Source: a virus
Virus record (IMG/VR): IMGVR_UViG_3300005581_000070
Location: 1-33,384 of that record
Reading direction: 5' to 3' (one strand)
DNA length: 33,384 bases
Shown: positions 1 to 8,456 of the stretch, piece after piece
Layout: every line of letters starts with the position of its first letter
Numbering within the stretch: position 1 is the first letter of the stretch
Program-made: the position numbers and the translations under genes
Notes under the pieces: generated by a model
What the model was told of the DNA's origin: nothing
What the model saw: the letters and a program-made list of their open reading frames with translations, nothing else
The model's database searches: none

Positions 1-950
<950 letters not shown>

Positions 951-991
951 GATTTATCTAGCTGTTTACAATTTAAAAAAGTTCGTTTTTT

Positions 992-1024
992 TCAAACCAT
1001 AAAAACTTGAGATTGATGGTTTGA
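992..1024. repeat. Inverted repeat, possible operator or hairpin
   Basis: TCAAACCAT at 992-1000 and its exact complement ATGGTTTGA at 1016-1024, separated by 15 bases. No T-run follows the second arm on either strand, so it is not a standard intrinsic terminator. Its place between divergent genes would suit a regulatory site, which is inference. Confidence 0.4.
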
Positions 1025-1054
1025 TGTTGGCAGCCTTGACATTGACAAAATGCC

Positions 1055-1153
1055 ATGCTTCAGATGCTTGTTTGCTGCGATGATGGAATTGTGTCCACTG
1101 CAGAAAAAATTGAGATCATGAAATACCTCTATGCAATTAATGAATCTCTCTGA
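1055..1153 (+). CDS. Possible 32-residue peptide
   Basis: An ATG-to-TGA frame encoding a peptide that starts MLQMLVCCDDGIVST and continues with an amphipathic, charged segment (AEKIEIMKYLYAI). It ends 18 bases before the next gene. Amino-acid composition looks protein-like, but there is no convincing ribosome site and no family match, so it may be chance. Confidence 0.22.
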   Translation: MLQMLVCCDDGIVSTAEKIEIMKYLYAINESL

Positions 1154-1171
1154 TCACTCATATATACTTGT

Positions 1172-1447
1172 ATGAGAACTTTTGGACAATATATAGAAAC
1201 CATGTTCAACGAAGCAGACGAGCCGCCAGGCGGCGCAATGCCTCCAGGTGGCCCGCCTCCAGGCGGAGGAGCGCCTCCTATGGGCGGTGGTGGAGCTCCC
1301 CCTATGGGTGGCGGAATGCCTCCTATGGGTGGCGGGGCACCTCCTATGGGTGGCGGTGGGGCACCTCCTACGGAAACAAAACCTGCTCAAAAAGTTAAAA
1401 CACACAATGTTTGGACAGAGCTTGAGAAGTTGTTCCACAACAAATAA
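1172..1447 (+). CDS. Pro/Gly-rich protein with capsid-targeting-like N-terminus
   Basis: 91 residues. It starts MRTFGQYIETMFNEADE, which resembles the targeting peptide of T4 internal head proteins (IPIII begins MKTYQEFIAEA). Residues about 18-66 are low-complexity Pro/Gly/Met repeats (PPMGGG units), followed by a charged C-terminus (HNVWTELEKLFHNK). The same frame was chosen over two overlapping frames because it gives this recognisable N-terminus and a PPMGGG repeat rather than random Arg/Ser or Leu/Trp runs. The N-terminal motif recurs in four other proteins here (10094, 12385, 27685, 28722). A role as a minor internal capsid protein is inferred. Confidence 0.65.
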   Translation: MRTFGQYIETMFNEADEPPGGAMPPGGPPPGGGAPPMGGGGAPPMGGGMPPMGGGAPPMGGGGAPPTETKPAQKVKTHNVWTELEKLFHNK

Positions 1448-1502
1448 AATGGGATTGCTACACATCAAGTAATGCTGTAATCTCTTTCTGGAGGTTACTA
1501 GC

Positions 1503-2561
1503 ATGAATAAGGTTCTCATATTCAGTGACATACACATACATCCTCACAAAAGGCGAAACGAGAGGCTTGAAGATTGCCTTTCCGTTTTACAGTGGGTTTT
1601 TGACCAAGCAAAATCAAATGGTGTCAAATCCATATTGTTTGGTGGCGATCTTTTCCATGACAGGCAAAAAATTGATGTTTACACATACCAGAGGACATTT
1701 GAGGTTCTTAAGAAAAATCTTAGCACAAATGATTTTGAATTATATGTTCTGCTCGGAAATCACGATATGTGGTTCAATGAAGATACTAGCATAAGTAGCG
1801 TGACCCCATTGGGTAGTCTCCCAAATATGTACATCATAGATAAGCCAACTAGGATGACCATTGCTGGGGCTTCATGGGATTTCATACCATTCACCCATGA
1901 TCCAATACTGGCAATGGACAATCTTTCAAAGCAAGCTGGAAATATGGAATATTGTCTTGGTCATTTGGCCATAGATGGCGCCGTTCTTCATGGAAGCTCT
2001 ATTTCGGATGTAGCAATAGAACATGACGGCGAAATGGTCAAGGTTAGCACTAATTTATTCAAGGATTACAAAAAAGTTTTTCTTGGTCACTATCATTCTG
2101 AGCAAATACTCAAACCAAATGTTGAATATGTTGGATCGCCACTTCAGCTATCTTTTGGTGAGGCGTTTCAAGAAAAACACATTGTGCTACTTGATTGTGT
2201 TAGTGGGGATCAGTCTTATATCAAGAATGATTTTAGTCCAATTCATCTTGTTTTGAGACCGGATGAGGTTAGTAGCCATGACCTTGATAAGAATTTCGTG
2301 AGAGTGGTTGTTGATGATATATCAGCAACAGACTTGTTGGACATGAGAAAAGACATAGCCAAAGACAAAACGCTTGGTAGCCTTGAAATAAGGCAGCAAA
2401 AGAGAAAAGTCGACGACAAGGTCATTGAGGAAGCAAAAAACATAATTTTGCGAGAAGATGATATGATTCAGCAGTATGTCGATGCTGTTGGATATGATGG
2501 CCTTGATAGGGAAAAGCTTATAAAAGTTGGCAAGATGATTTGCGAAGGGGGTATTGATTGA
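1503..2561 (+). CDS. 47: SbcD/Mre11-like recombination nuclease subunit, T4 gp47 homologue
   Basis: 352 residues, close to the T4 gp47 length (about 340). The calcineurin-type metallophosphoesterase motifs appear in order: D9-x-H11 (FSDIHIHP), GGD49, GNHD at 85-88, a histidine in the VLHG segment near 163, and GHYH at 195-198. These bind two metal ions (usually Mn) in the Mre11/SbcD family. With gp46 it would form the exonuclease that resects DNA ends for recombination-dependent replication, a T4-family role. A GGAGG ribosome site lies 7 bases before the ATG. Its stop overlaps the TTG start of the next gene. The partner gp46 gene follows after two glycosyltransferase genes, unlike T4 where 47 and 46 are nearly adjacent. 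Confidence 0.93.
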   Translation: MNKVLIFSDIHIHPHKRRNERLEDCLSVLQWVFDQAKSNGVKSILFGGDLFHDRQKIDVYTYQRTFEVLKKNLSTNDFELYVLLGNHDMWFNEDTSISSVTPLGSLPNMYIIDKPTRMTIAGASWDFIPFTHDPILAMDNLSKQAGNMEYCLGHLAIDGAVLHGSSISDVAIEHDGEMVKVSTNLFKDYKKVFLGHYHSEQILKPNVEYVGSPLQLSFGEAFQEKHIVLLDCVSGDQSYIKNDFSPIHLVLRPDEVSSHDLDKNFVRVVVDDISATDLLDMRKDIAKDKTLGSLEIRQQKRKVDDKVIEEAKNIILREDDMIQQYVDAVGYDGLDREKLIKVGKMICEGGID

Positions 2562-3262
2562 ACAAGTTCATTTTTTCAAGCTTCACAGAGGAATATTTTG
2601 ATAGGTTTGGCGCTGGATGGGTTGGTTCCTTGCGTGAAGTTTCTAAATTCGATGGTATGGTTGTTCTTATTTCGCTTGGATACAAGCGACAAAGGGTGTT
2701 GGATATACTTAAGTCCAATGAAATAGCGGTGTTACATGAGGACGATGACAACAACAGGCGGCAGATAGTTTTTGGCAAGATTGCTGAGCTTCAAAAGCAT
2801 AGCCCAGGGGTTTTTGCCTACATTGATTTTGATGGTTATTTCAATGGTGACATAAACCCTATGTTTGATGAGTCGAATGATGGGAATCTGCACATTTGTG
2901 AAAATTTTAGCATGGGTTTAGTTTGTGGAAACAATGAAGCTTGGAATTCTTATGGTGATTATAGAAAATTTGAAAATGTTTGCGGCTTGATGCCATCCAT
3001 GGTTGATTTTCTTTCAAATAACAGAAAAATGTCTAAGCTTGATTCATCTTGGAACTGTTTGGATTTAGACACAGAACATATTGAAAGCGCAAAATTTATT
3101 CATTACAGTACTGGACTTAAGCAGCTTCCAGATGGAATTGAAAGATCAGATCTTTCTTTTGAAAAAAGACAACCAGAGCATCATGCGAAATGGAATGGTT
3201 TATTTTTTGAAAATCAGCGTCAACACATTAAGCTAAAAATGCTTGGGAAAAGAGAAATTTGA
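2558..3262 (+). CDS. Putative GT-A fold glycosyltransferase
   Basis: 234 residues starting at a TTG whose last two bases overlap the TGA of gp47 (TTGA). An AAGGGGG ribosome site inside the end of gp47 supports this start. The likely metal/nucleotide-sugar site is D-F-D at 90-92 (AYIDFDGYF), after a hydrophobic beta strand, as in GT-A enzymes. The region near 103-135 (FDESNDGNLHICENFSMG) fits an acceptor-side loop. There is no signal peptide or membrane segment, so it should be cytoplasmic. The sugar donor and acceptor cannot be deduced. The overlap with gp47 and with the next gene shows a translationally coupled run. Family assignment rests on fold-level pattern only. Confidence 0.6.
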   Translation: MNKFIFSSFTEEYFDRFGAGWVGSLREVSKFDGMVVLISLGYKRQRVLDILKSNEIAVLHEDDDNNRRQIVFGKIAELQKHSPGVFAYIDFDGYFNGDINPMFDESNDGNLHICENFSMGLVCGNNEAWNSYGDYRKFENVCGLMPSMVDFLSNNRKMSKLDSSWNCLDLDTEHIESAKFIHYSTGLKQLPDGIERSDLSFEKRQPEHHAKWNGLFFENQRQHIKLKMLGKREI

Positions 3263-4035
3263 ATCTTTTTTTGACATATGCCAGCAACATTTCTGATGAA
3301 AACTGGCCATTGTATCAAGTTTATTTTTTATCCGCATCAAGTCTTGCCGGAAATTCTAGCCTTATTTGTCTAACTGATGGTATGGATTTTAATCACCGTT
3401 CCCAGATAGAGTCTTGTGGGTTTAAAGTTGTAGATGTCAAAAGAAAAAACAAAGCATTTTTTACGCAACGATGGCGTTCTTATTGGGAATTCATGGAGGA
3501 TTTCGACTTTGATATGGTTCTTGTTACAGATTCGAGAGATGTTTTAATTCAAAGATACCCATTTGAGTTTTGCCAGGATGACAAGGTACACCTCTCTTGT
3601 GAAGGCTTTGAACATTTCAAATCAGAATTCAATATGCGAGACCAAATGGCCTTACAAATTGCTTCACAAGAAGATCTTTGTAATTTCTCTGGTTGGCCGG
3701 TTGTCAATGGTGGCGTCATGATGGCACAAAAGAAATCAGCTTGTGATTTTGCTTTTTTAATGTGGACAAATTGTTCTGCAAGACCATCATGCACAGACCA
3801 AGCGACAATGAATTTTGTAGTGCAACACATGCCATCAAGGTCTGTTTTTGTACACTATCCAAATTCTGACTCTTTTTGCCTTACTGGCGAAGGTGTCAAA
3901 CAATCATTTCTTTTAGAAAAACCTAAATTTCATTCAAATAAGGCATTTAGGCCATGCGGTGAAGAGTATGTAATCTTTCATCAGTGGGATCGAACCGAAT
4001 TTGCAGACATGATCTTGAAATTTTTTATAAAATAA
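3259..4035 (+). CDS. GT-A fold glycosyltransferase with DSRD (DxD) motif
   Basis: 258 residues. The best evidence is MVLVTDSRDVLIQ with D91-S-R-D94, the form of the DxD motif in many nucleotide-diphospho-sugar transferases, followed by VVNGGVMMAQ and CTDQATMNF (acceptor-side and second conserved block) and a late HQWDR near the C-terminus that could complete the metal site. The start is TTG, overlapping the TGA of the previous gene as TTGA, the same arrangement as one gene upstream. No transmembrane segment is visible. Substrate unknown: possible targets are phage DNA bases, virion proteins or host surface glycans. Confidence 0.7.
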   Translation: MNLFLTYASNISDENWPLYQVYFLSASSLAGNSSLICLTDGMDFNHRSQIESCGFKVVDVKRKNKAFFTQRWRSYWEFMEDFDFDMVLVTDSRDVLIQRYPFEFCQDDKVHLSCEGFEHFKSEFNMRDQMALQIASQEDLCNFSGWPVVNGGVMMAQKKSACDFAFLMWTNCSARPSCTDQATMNFVVQHMPSRSVFVHYPNSDSFCLTGEGVKQSFLLEKPKFHSNKAFRPCGEEYVIFHQWDRTEFADMILKFFIK

Positions 4036-4049
4036 ATTATCTTCTCTGA

Positions 4050-6074
4050 ATGAGAAATCTTAACATCAAATATGCGTTTGCCAAGAACTTCCTCTGCTTT
4101 GGCCCAAGTGGCGTGGAGGTGAAATTTGCCGATTATGGCAATTTAGTTTTCCTCCGTGGCGAGAACAGGGATGTCAAAAGTGTCGATAGCCCTCTGCAAT
4201 CCGACGAAGTAAAGATAAGCTCCAATGGTTCTGGCAAAAGCAGCATCCAAGAAATAATTTGCTATGGTCTATTTGGCAAAACCATAAAAAAGCCATCGGC
4301 AATCACAAAGGATGGCGTAATAAACAACCTTGTTGGAAAAGATTGTCTTGTTGAAATTATATGGGATAAGTACAGAGTTGTACGAACAAGAAAAAAGAAT
4401 TCTTTAAAGCTTTGGGAGAGTGAGAGTAACGAATGGAATGAGAGTTCGGAATTGACCACTGGGAGTATGGATGAAACCCAAGCCATCTTAGAGGGAATCA
4501 TTGGTTTGACCTATGAGTCATTTGTAAGTATATGTGTTTTCACAGATGATCAATCCGCAAGCTTTTTAGAAGCTGGTGCTCCGTTGAAGCGTGAAATAGT
4601 CGAGAATCTATTATCGCTTTCTTCTTTTCGTGATAGACACGACAAGGCAAAAAAGCTTGTTTCTGAAACAACCGCAGGGATAAAGGTTCTAAGTCGTGAA
4701 TATGAAATCCTCAAGTCTAATGAGGATCAAGGCGAAAGGCGCCTCAAGCAAACTGAAATCAAACAGTCTGAATGGGTAAAAACAAAAGCTAAGGAACTTG
4801 AAAATTCAAAAACAATTTTAGATGCAAAAAAAGCAAAGCTTGGAAAATCATCTCATGGAACAGATATCCTTGCATATCAAGAAGCTCAGAAGGTAATACA
4901 AGATGGAACTACAAATATTGATGATTTGGACAAAGTTGTTGCCGATGAAAAATCTAAGCTTGATCTCGCTCAAGATAAAAATGAGAAACTAAAAGATGTC
5001 GCCCAATCCCTACGATCCAAAGCGGATCAAATTAAGTCTGATGTTTCTACCGAACAGCGCAATATTGATTTAAAAAATCAGCATATAAAGAAACTAGAGA
5101 ATCATGAACATGGATCTCTTTGTGACACATGCTTTGGTGTTATCGACGAATCAAACATTCAGAGGGTAATTGATGAGGACAAGCGTATAATCGCCACACA
5201 TCAAGACAAATTAAATGTACTGATGCAAGATGCAACAAAATTGTCTGATGAAATGAAGGATCTTTCTGAAAAACAAAAAAAAGTTAAAGATTTTATATCC
5301 ATCAAAGAACTGGCGATATCAAAAGCCAATGCCGAAATAAGGGAATGGCGAATCAAAATATCTGAGGCAATCAAGGTCAAGGAGCCAAAAGTTGATAGCA
5401 CAGAACTTTTGCTTCAACAAGAGATAGAGATGTTAGAAGAGCAAATACGCACAAAGCATTCGGAGCTTGCTGGCAAGACTCCATTTGATGACATCATCGA
5501 ATCAGAGCGTGAAGAACTGGATCTCAGCAAAGACATCTGCATAAAAAAGTCTGATTCCATTAAGGAACACGAAGATAATCTTAAGCATTATCAATTTTGG
5601 CAAGCTGGCTTTGGTGATAAGGGTATAAGGAAAATTGTTGTCGATGGAATAATACCACAGCTGAACAATCGTATAGCTTATTGGCTGCAATTTCTCATCG
5701 ACAATAAGATCGCACTCCGGTTTGATAGCGAATTTAACGAAACTATAGAGAGAAATCCAGCTGATGGCGATCCGTATATTTACCATGCTATGTCGGCAGG
5801 CCAAAGACGAAGGCTAAATCTTGCCGTTTCACAAGCTTTTGCTGACATAATGATGTTGAGTTGCGGTACGGCTCCATCCCTTGTCTTTCTTGATGAGGTC
5901 ACCACAAACATAGATCCGATTGGTGTTCAAGGAATTTACAACATGATACAAGAACTGATGGAAGATAAACAAGTTTTCGTTACAACACACGATAAAGACT
6001 TGATAAAGATGCTTGAAACCGCAACCACCATGAACCTTGTGCATGAGGGTGGATTTACGATTCTTAAAAAATAG
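4050..6074 (+). CDS. 46: SbcC/Rad50-like ATPase, T4 gp46 homologue
   Basis: 674 residues, longer than T4 gp46 (560). The SMC-like order is clear: Walker A at 58-65 (SNGSGKSS, Lys63), long coiled coils from about 185 to 345 and 365 to 500, a zinc-hook CxxC (C358-D-T-C361) at the coiled-coil apex, the ABC signature SAGQRRR near 582, and Walker B VFLDE with D615/E616 followed by a D-loop-like TTNIDP. In the T4 family it pairs with gp47 to form the ATP-driven end-processing nuclease that loads recombination proteins. The ATG lies 14 bases after the preceding stop with only a weak ribosome site. The extra length is in the coiled coil. Confidence 0.94.
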   Translation: MRNLNIKYAFAKNFLCFGPSGVEVKFADYGNLVFLRGENRDVKSVDSPLQSDEVKISSNGSGKSSIQEIICYGLFGKTIKKPSAITKDGVINNLVGKDCLVEIIWDKYRVVRTRKKNSLKLWESESNEWNESSELTTGSMDETQAILEGIIGLTYESFVSICVFTDDQSASFLEAGAPLKREIVENLLSLSSFRDRHDKAKKLVSETTAGIKVLSREYEILKSNEDQGERRLKQTEIKQSEWVKTKAKELENSKTILDAKKAKLGKSSHGTDILAYQEAQKVIQDGTTNIDDLDKVVADEKSKLDLAQDKNEKLKDVAQSLRSKADQIKSDVSTEQRNIDLKNQHIKKLENHEHGSLCDTCFGVIDESNIQRVIDEDKRIIATHQDKLNVLMQDATKLSDEMKDLSEKQKKVKDFISIKELAISKANAEIREWRIKISEAIKVKEPKVDSTELLLQQEIEMLEEQIRTKHSELAGKTPFDDIIESEREELDLSKDICIKKSDSIKEHEDNLKHYQFWQAGFGDKGIRKIVVDGIIPQLNNRIAYWLQFLIDNKIALRFDSEFNETIERNPADGDPYIYHAMSAGQRRRLNLAVSQAFADIMMLSCGTAPSLVFLDEVTTNIDPIGVQGIYNMIQELMEDKQVFVTTHDKDLIKMLETATTMNLVHEGGFTILKK

Positions 6075-6145
6075 AAAATTTTTTTGTTTAAATTTTTTGT
6101 TTAATCTCTTAGATACATTCCCAAATTAAATTAAAGAGGCACAAA

Positions 6146-8398
6146 ATGTCAACTAAAGCATTGTCGGATTATACATTCGTTTCTCGTTATGCTCGTTATA
6201 ACAAAGAATTAAAACGAAGAGAAACTTGGCATGAAGCTATTGAGCGTGTCAAAAACATGCATTTGACAAAATTCCCCATGGTGGCAGATGAGATAAATTT
6301 CGCATTTGAGCATGTTCACAACAAAGTTGCTTTGGGAAGTCAAAGAGCTTTGCAATTTGGTGGAACTCCAATTTTGAAAAAAGAAGCTAGGATTTATAAT
6401 TGTTCTGCTGGTTATTGTGATCGACCTAGTTTTTTCCAAGAAGCAATATGGCTTCTGCTTTGTGGTTGCGGCGTTGGTGTTAGCGTGACTAAAAACCATG
6501 TTGATAAAATGCCTAATTTTCACAATGGTTTAAAAAGTACTTCAGATTTTTCCGAAGAAAAGATTTACGAAATAGAAGATTCTATAGAAGGATGGGCGGA
6601 TGCATTTGGAGTTTTACTTGCATCTTATTTGCCACATTTGCAATTTCATGAATATTATGGCAAAAGAGTATCTTTCAATTATTCCAAAATAAGACCTCAA
6701 GGTTCACCTTTGTCTTATGGAATCGGAAAGGCTCCAGGTCACAAGCCCTTGGAGAACAGTTTGGAAAAATGTCGTTCATTAATGAATAATTGTTTGGAAT
6801 TGAATCTTAGAAAAATCAGACCAATAGATTGCATGGATTATCTTTTGCATGCAAGCGATTGCGTTCTTAGCGGTGGAATCAGAAGATCTGCTGTTATTGT
6901 TTTGTTTTCCAAAGAAGACAATGAAATGATGACTGCAAAAACTGGGTCTTGGTACTATGAAAACCCACAAAGAGCCAGAAGCAACAATTCGGTTTTGCTA
7001 GACAAAGCGACAACTACATTTGAAGAATATCACAAATTGTTTGAATCAACCAAACAATTTGGAGAGCCTGGAATTGTTTGGACTGATTGTGTTAACGAAC
7101 AATTGTTTAACCCTTGCAACGAAATATCGCTCAGAGGATATGACGAATTTGGAAACTCTGGATTTCAATTTTGTAATTTGACTGAAATAAATGGAAGCAA
7201 ATTAACATCAAAAGAAAATTTTGCTTTGGCTGTTAGAGTTGCTTCTATAATTGGAACTTTGCAATCTGGATATACAAAGTTTGATTACTTGGGTTCTATA
7301 AGCGAAAGCATAACGAAAAGAGAATCCTTACTCGGCGTTTCGATCACAGGCATGATGGATAATCCTAATATTTGCTTTGATCCTTCCATTCAGAGAGAAA
7401 TGGCTGGATTGGTATTGGAAGTAAATGCTGATATTGCAAATAAAATTGGAATTAATTTGTCAGCAAGAAGCACAACAGTAAAACCTGCTGGAACTACTTC
7501 TTGCATTTTGCAAACATCGAGTGGTATTCATCCACATCATGCCGAAAGATACATTCGTAGAGTTCAAAGTAACGCTATGGAAAATCCAATTCAACATTTC
7601 TCAACGATAAATCCAAGCGCAATAGATACATCGGTATGGAGTGCAAATGGAACAGACAAAGTTATAAGTTTTCTCATAGAGACTCATAAAGATGCTCTGA
7701 CCAAAGCTAACATTGATGCGATTCAATTGCTTGAATATGTAAAACTCACACAAGAAAATTGGATTGAGAGTGGAAAAAGAAAAGAGATATGTGCTGCTCC
7801 TTGGTTGTCTCACAATGTCAGCAACACGATCAATGTTTATGATCACGAATGGTCGGCGGTCGAAAGTTTTATTTACGATAACAGAAAAAGTTTTGCTGGC
7901 ATATCTTTGCTTGGTTCTACTGGAGATTTGGATTATCCACAAGCTCCATTCACCAGAGTTCTTACAGTTGACGAAATAGTAGGCAAATATGGGAAAGGTT
8001 GCATCTTTGCTTCTGGATTAATTGTTGATGCACTTCATGCGTTTTACAACAATTTGTGGAGAGCCTGTGATGCTGCCTTAGGTGTTTTCGAAGTTCAAGA
8101 GCCGAAAGTTCCAGAAAAATTAAATGATGAAATAATGCAAAAATTACAATCAGAATGGGTTCATTACAACTTGCAAAAAGATTGGGTTCGAAGATCCAAA
8201 CAATTTGCCGAAAGACACTTGCAGAATAATGTCAAAGAACTCACTTACCTTTTGAAAGACATAAACAACAATAAATTATGGGAAGATTTGAGTAGAGTTT
8301 ACAAGGATGTAGATTATACTGCCATGTATGAAGAAGAAGACAACACTAAGCTTATGGAAAATGTTGCTTGTGCTGGAGGAGCGTGTCAATTATTTTAA
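6146..8398 (+). CDS. nrdJ: Class II (adenosylcobalamin-dependent) ribonucleoside-triphosphate reductase, monomeric NrdJ/RTPR type
   Basis: 750 residues, close to the 739 of Lactobacillus leichmannii RTPR. It reduces ribonucleotides to deoxyribonucleotides for DNA synthesis using B12 to make the thiyl radical. Visible active-site parts are the redox Cys86 in IYNCS, the thiyl Cys324 in FNPCNEISL (with Asn and Glu of the catalytic set), its second redox Cys343 (QFCNLTEIN), and the C-terminal shuttle pair C742-C747 in CAGGACQLF. ALQFGG (residues 69-74) and CGCGVGVSV are further conserved blocks. No small subunit (NrdB) gene is nearby, as expected for class II. An AGAGG ribosome site precedes the ATG. 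Leucine codons here are mostly TTG and arginine mostly AGA, unlike the CTT-rich genes on either side, which hints at separate acquisition. Confidence 0.93.
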   Translation: MSTKALSDYTFVSRYARYNKELKRRETWHEAIERVKNMHLTKFPMVADEINFAFEHVHNKVALGSQRALQFGGTPILKKEARIYNCSAGYCDRPSFFQEAIWLLLCGCGVGVSVTKNHVDKMPNFHNGLKSTSDFSEEKIYEIEDSIEGWADAFGVLLASYLPHLQFHEYYGKRVSFNYSKIRPQGSPLSYGIGKAPGHKPLENSLEKCRSLMNNCLELNLRKIRPIDCMDYLLHASDCVLSGGIRRSAVIVLFSKEDNEMMTAKTGSWYYENPQRARSNNSVLLDKATTTFEEYHKLFESTKQFGEPGIVWTDCVNEQLFNPCNEISLRGYDEFGNSGFQFCNLTEINGSKLTSKENFALAVRVASIIGTLQSGYTKFDYLGSISESITKRESLLGVSITGMMDNPNICFDPSIQREMAGLVLEVNADIANKIGINLSARSTTVKPAGTTSCILQTSSGIHPHHAERYIRRVQSNAMENPIQHFSTINPSAIDTSVWSANGTDKVISFLIETHKDALTKANIDAIQLLEYVKLTQENWIESGKRKEICAAPWLSHNVSNTINVYDHEWSAVESFIYDNRKSFAGISLLGSTGDLDYPQAPFTRVLTVDEIVGKYGKGCIFASGLIVDALHAFYNNLWRACDAALGVFEVQEPKVPEKLNDEIMQKLQSEWVHYNLQKDWVRRSKQFAERHLQNNVKELTYLLKDINNNKLWEDLSRVYKDVDYTAMYEEEDNTKLMENVACAGGACQLF

Positions 8399-8456
8399 TT
8401 TGGCATTTTTTAAAGCTTACTCTAATAGAAAATAATAGAATTAATGAGGCTTTAGA

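Larger units (their letters stand above)
951..1171. other. Intergenic stretch between divergent transcription units
   Basis: This 221-base stretch separates a leftward operon (ending in the fibre gene) from the rightward gene at 1172, so it should hold promoters for both. It contains a 9-base perfect inverted repeat (992-1000 and 1016-1024) and an open frame of 32 codons (1055-1153). I do not see a clear -35/-10 pair or a T4-type late promoter octamer. Confidence 0.5.

Noticed and set aside
1154-1537. Minus-strand His/Arg-rich frame over the Pro/Gly-rich gene, and two alternative plus frames
   Set aside because: Composition is typical of antisense or shifted GC-rich repeats; only the frame at 1172 gives a sensible N-terminus and stop spacing.
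6075-6145. A/T-rich stretch as a terminator after gp46
   Set aside because: Only a weak A/T stem with no GC core; not convincing.
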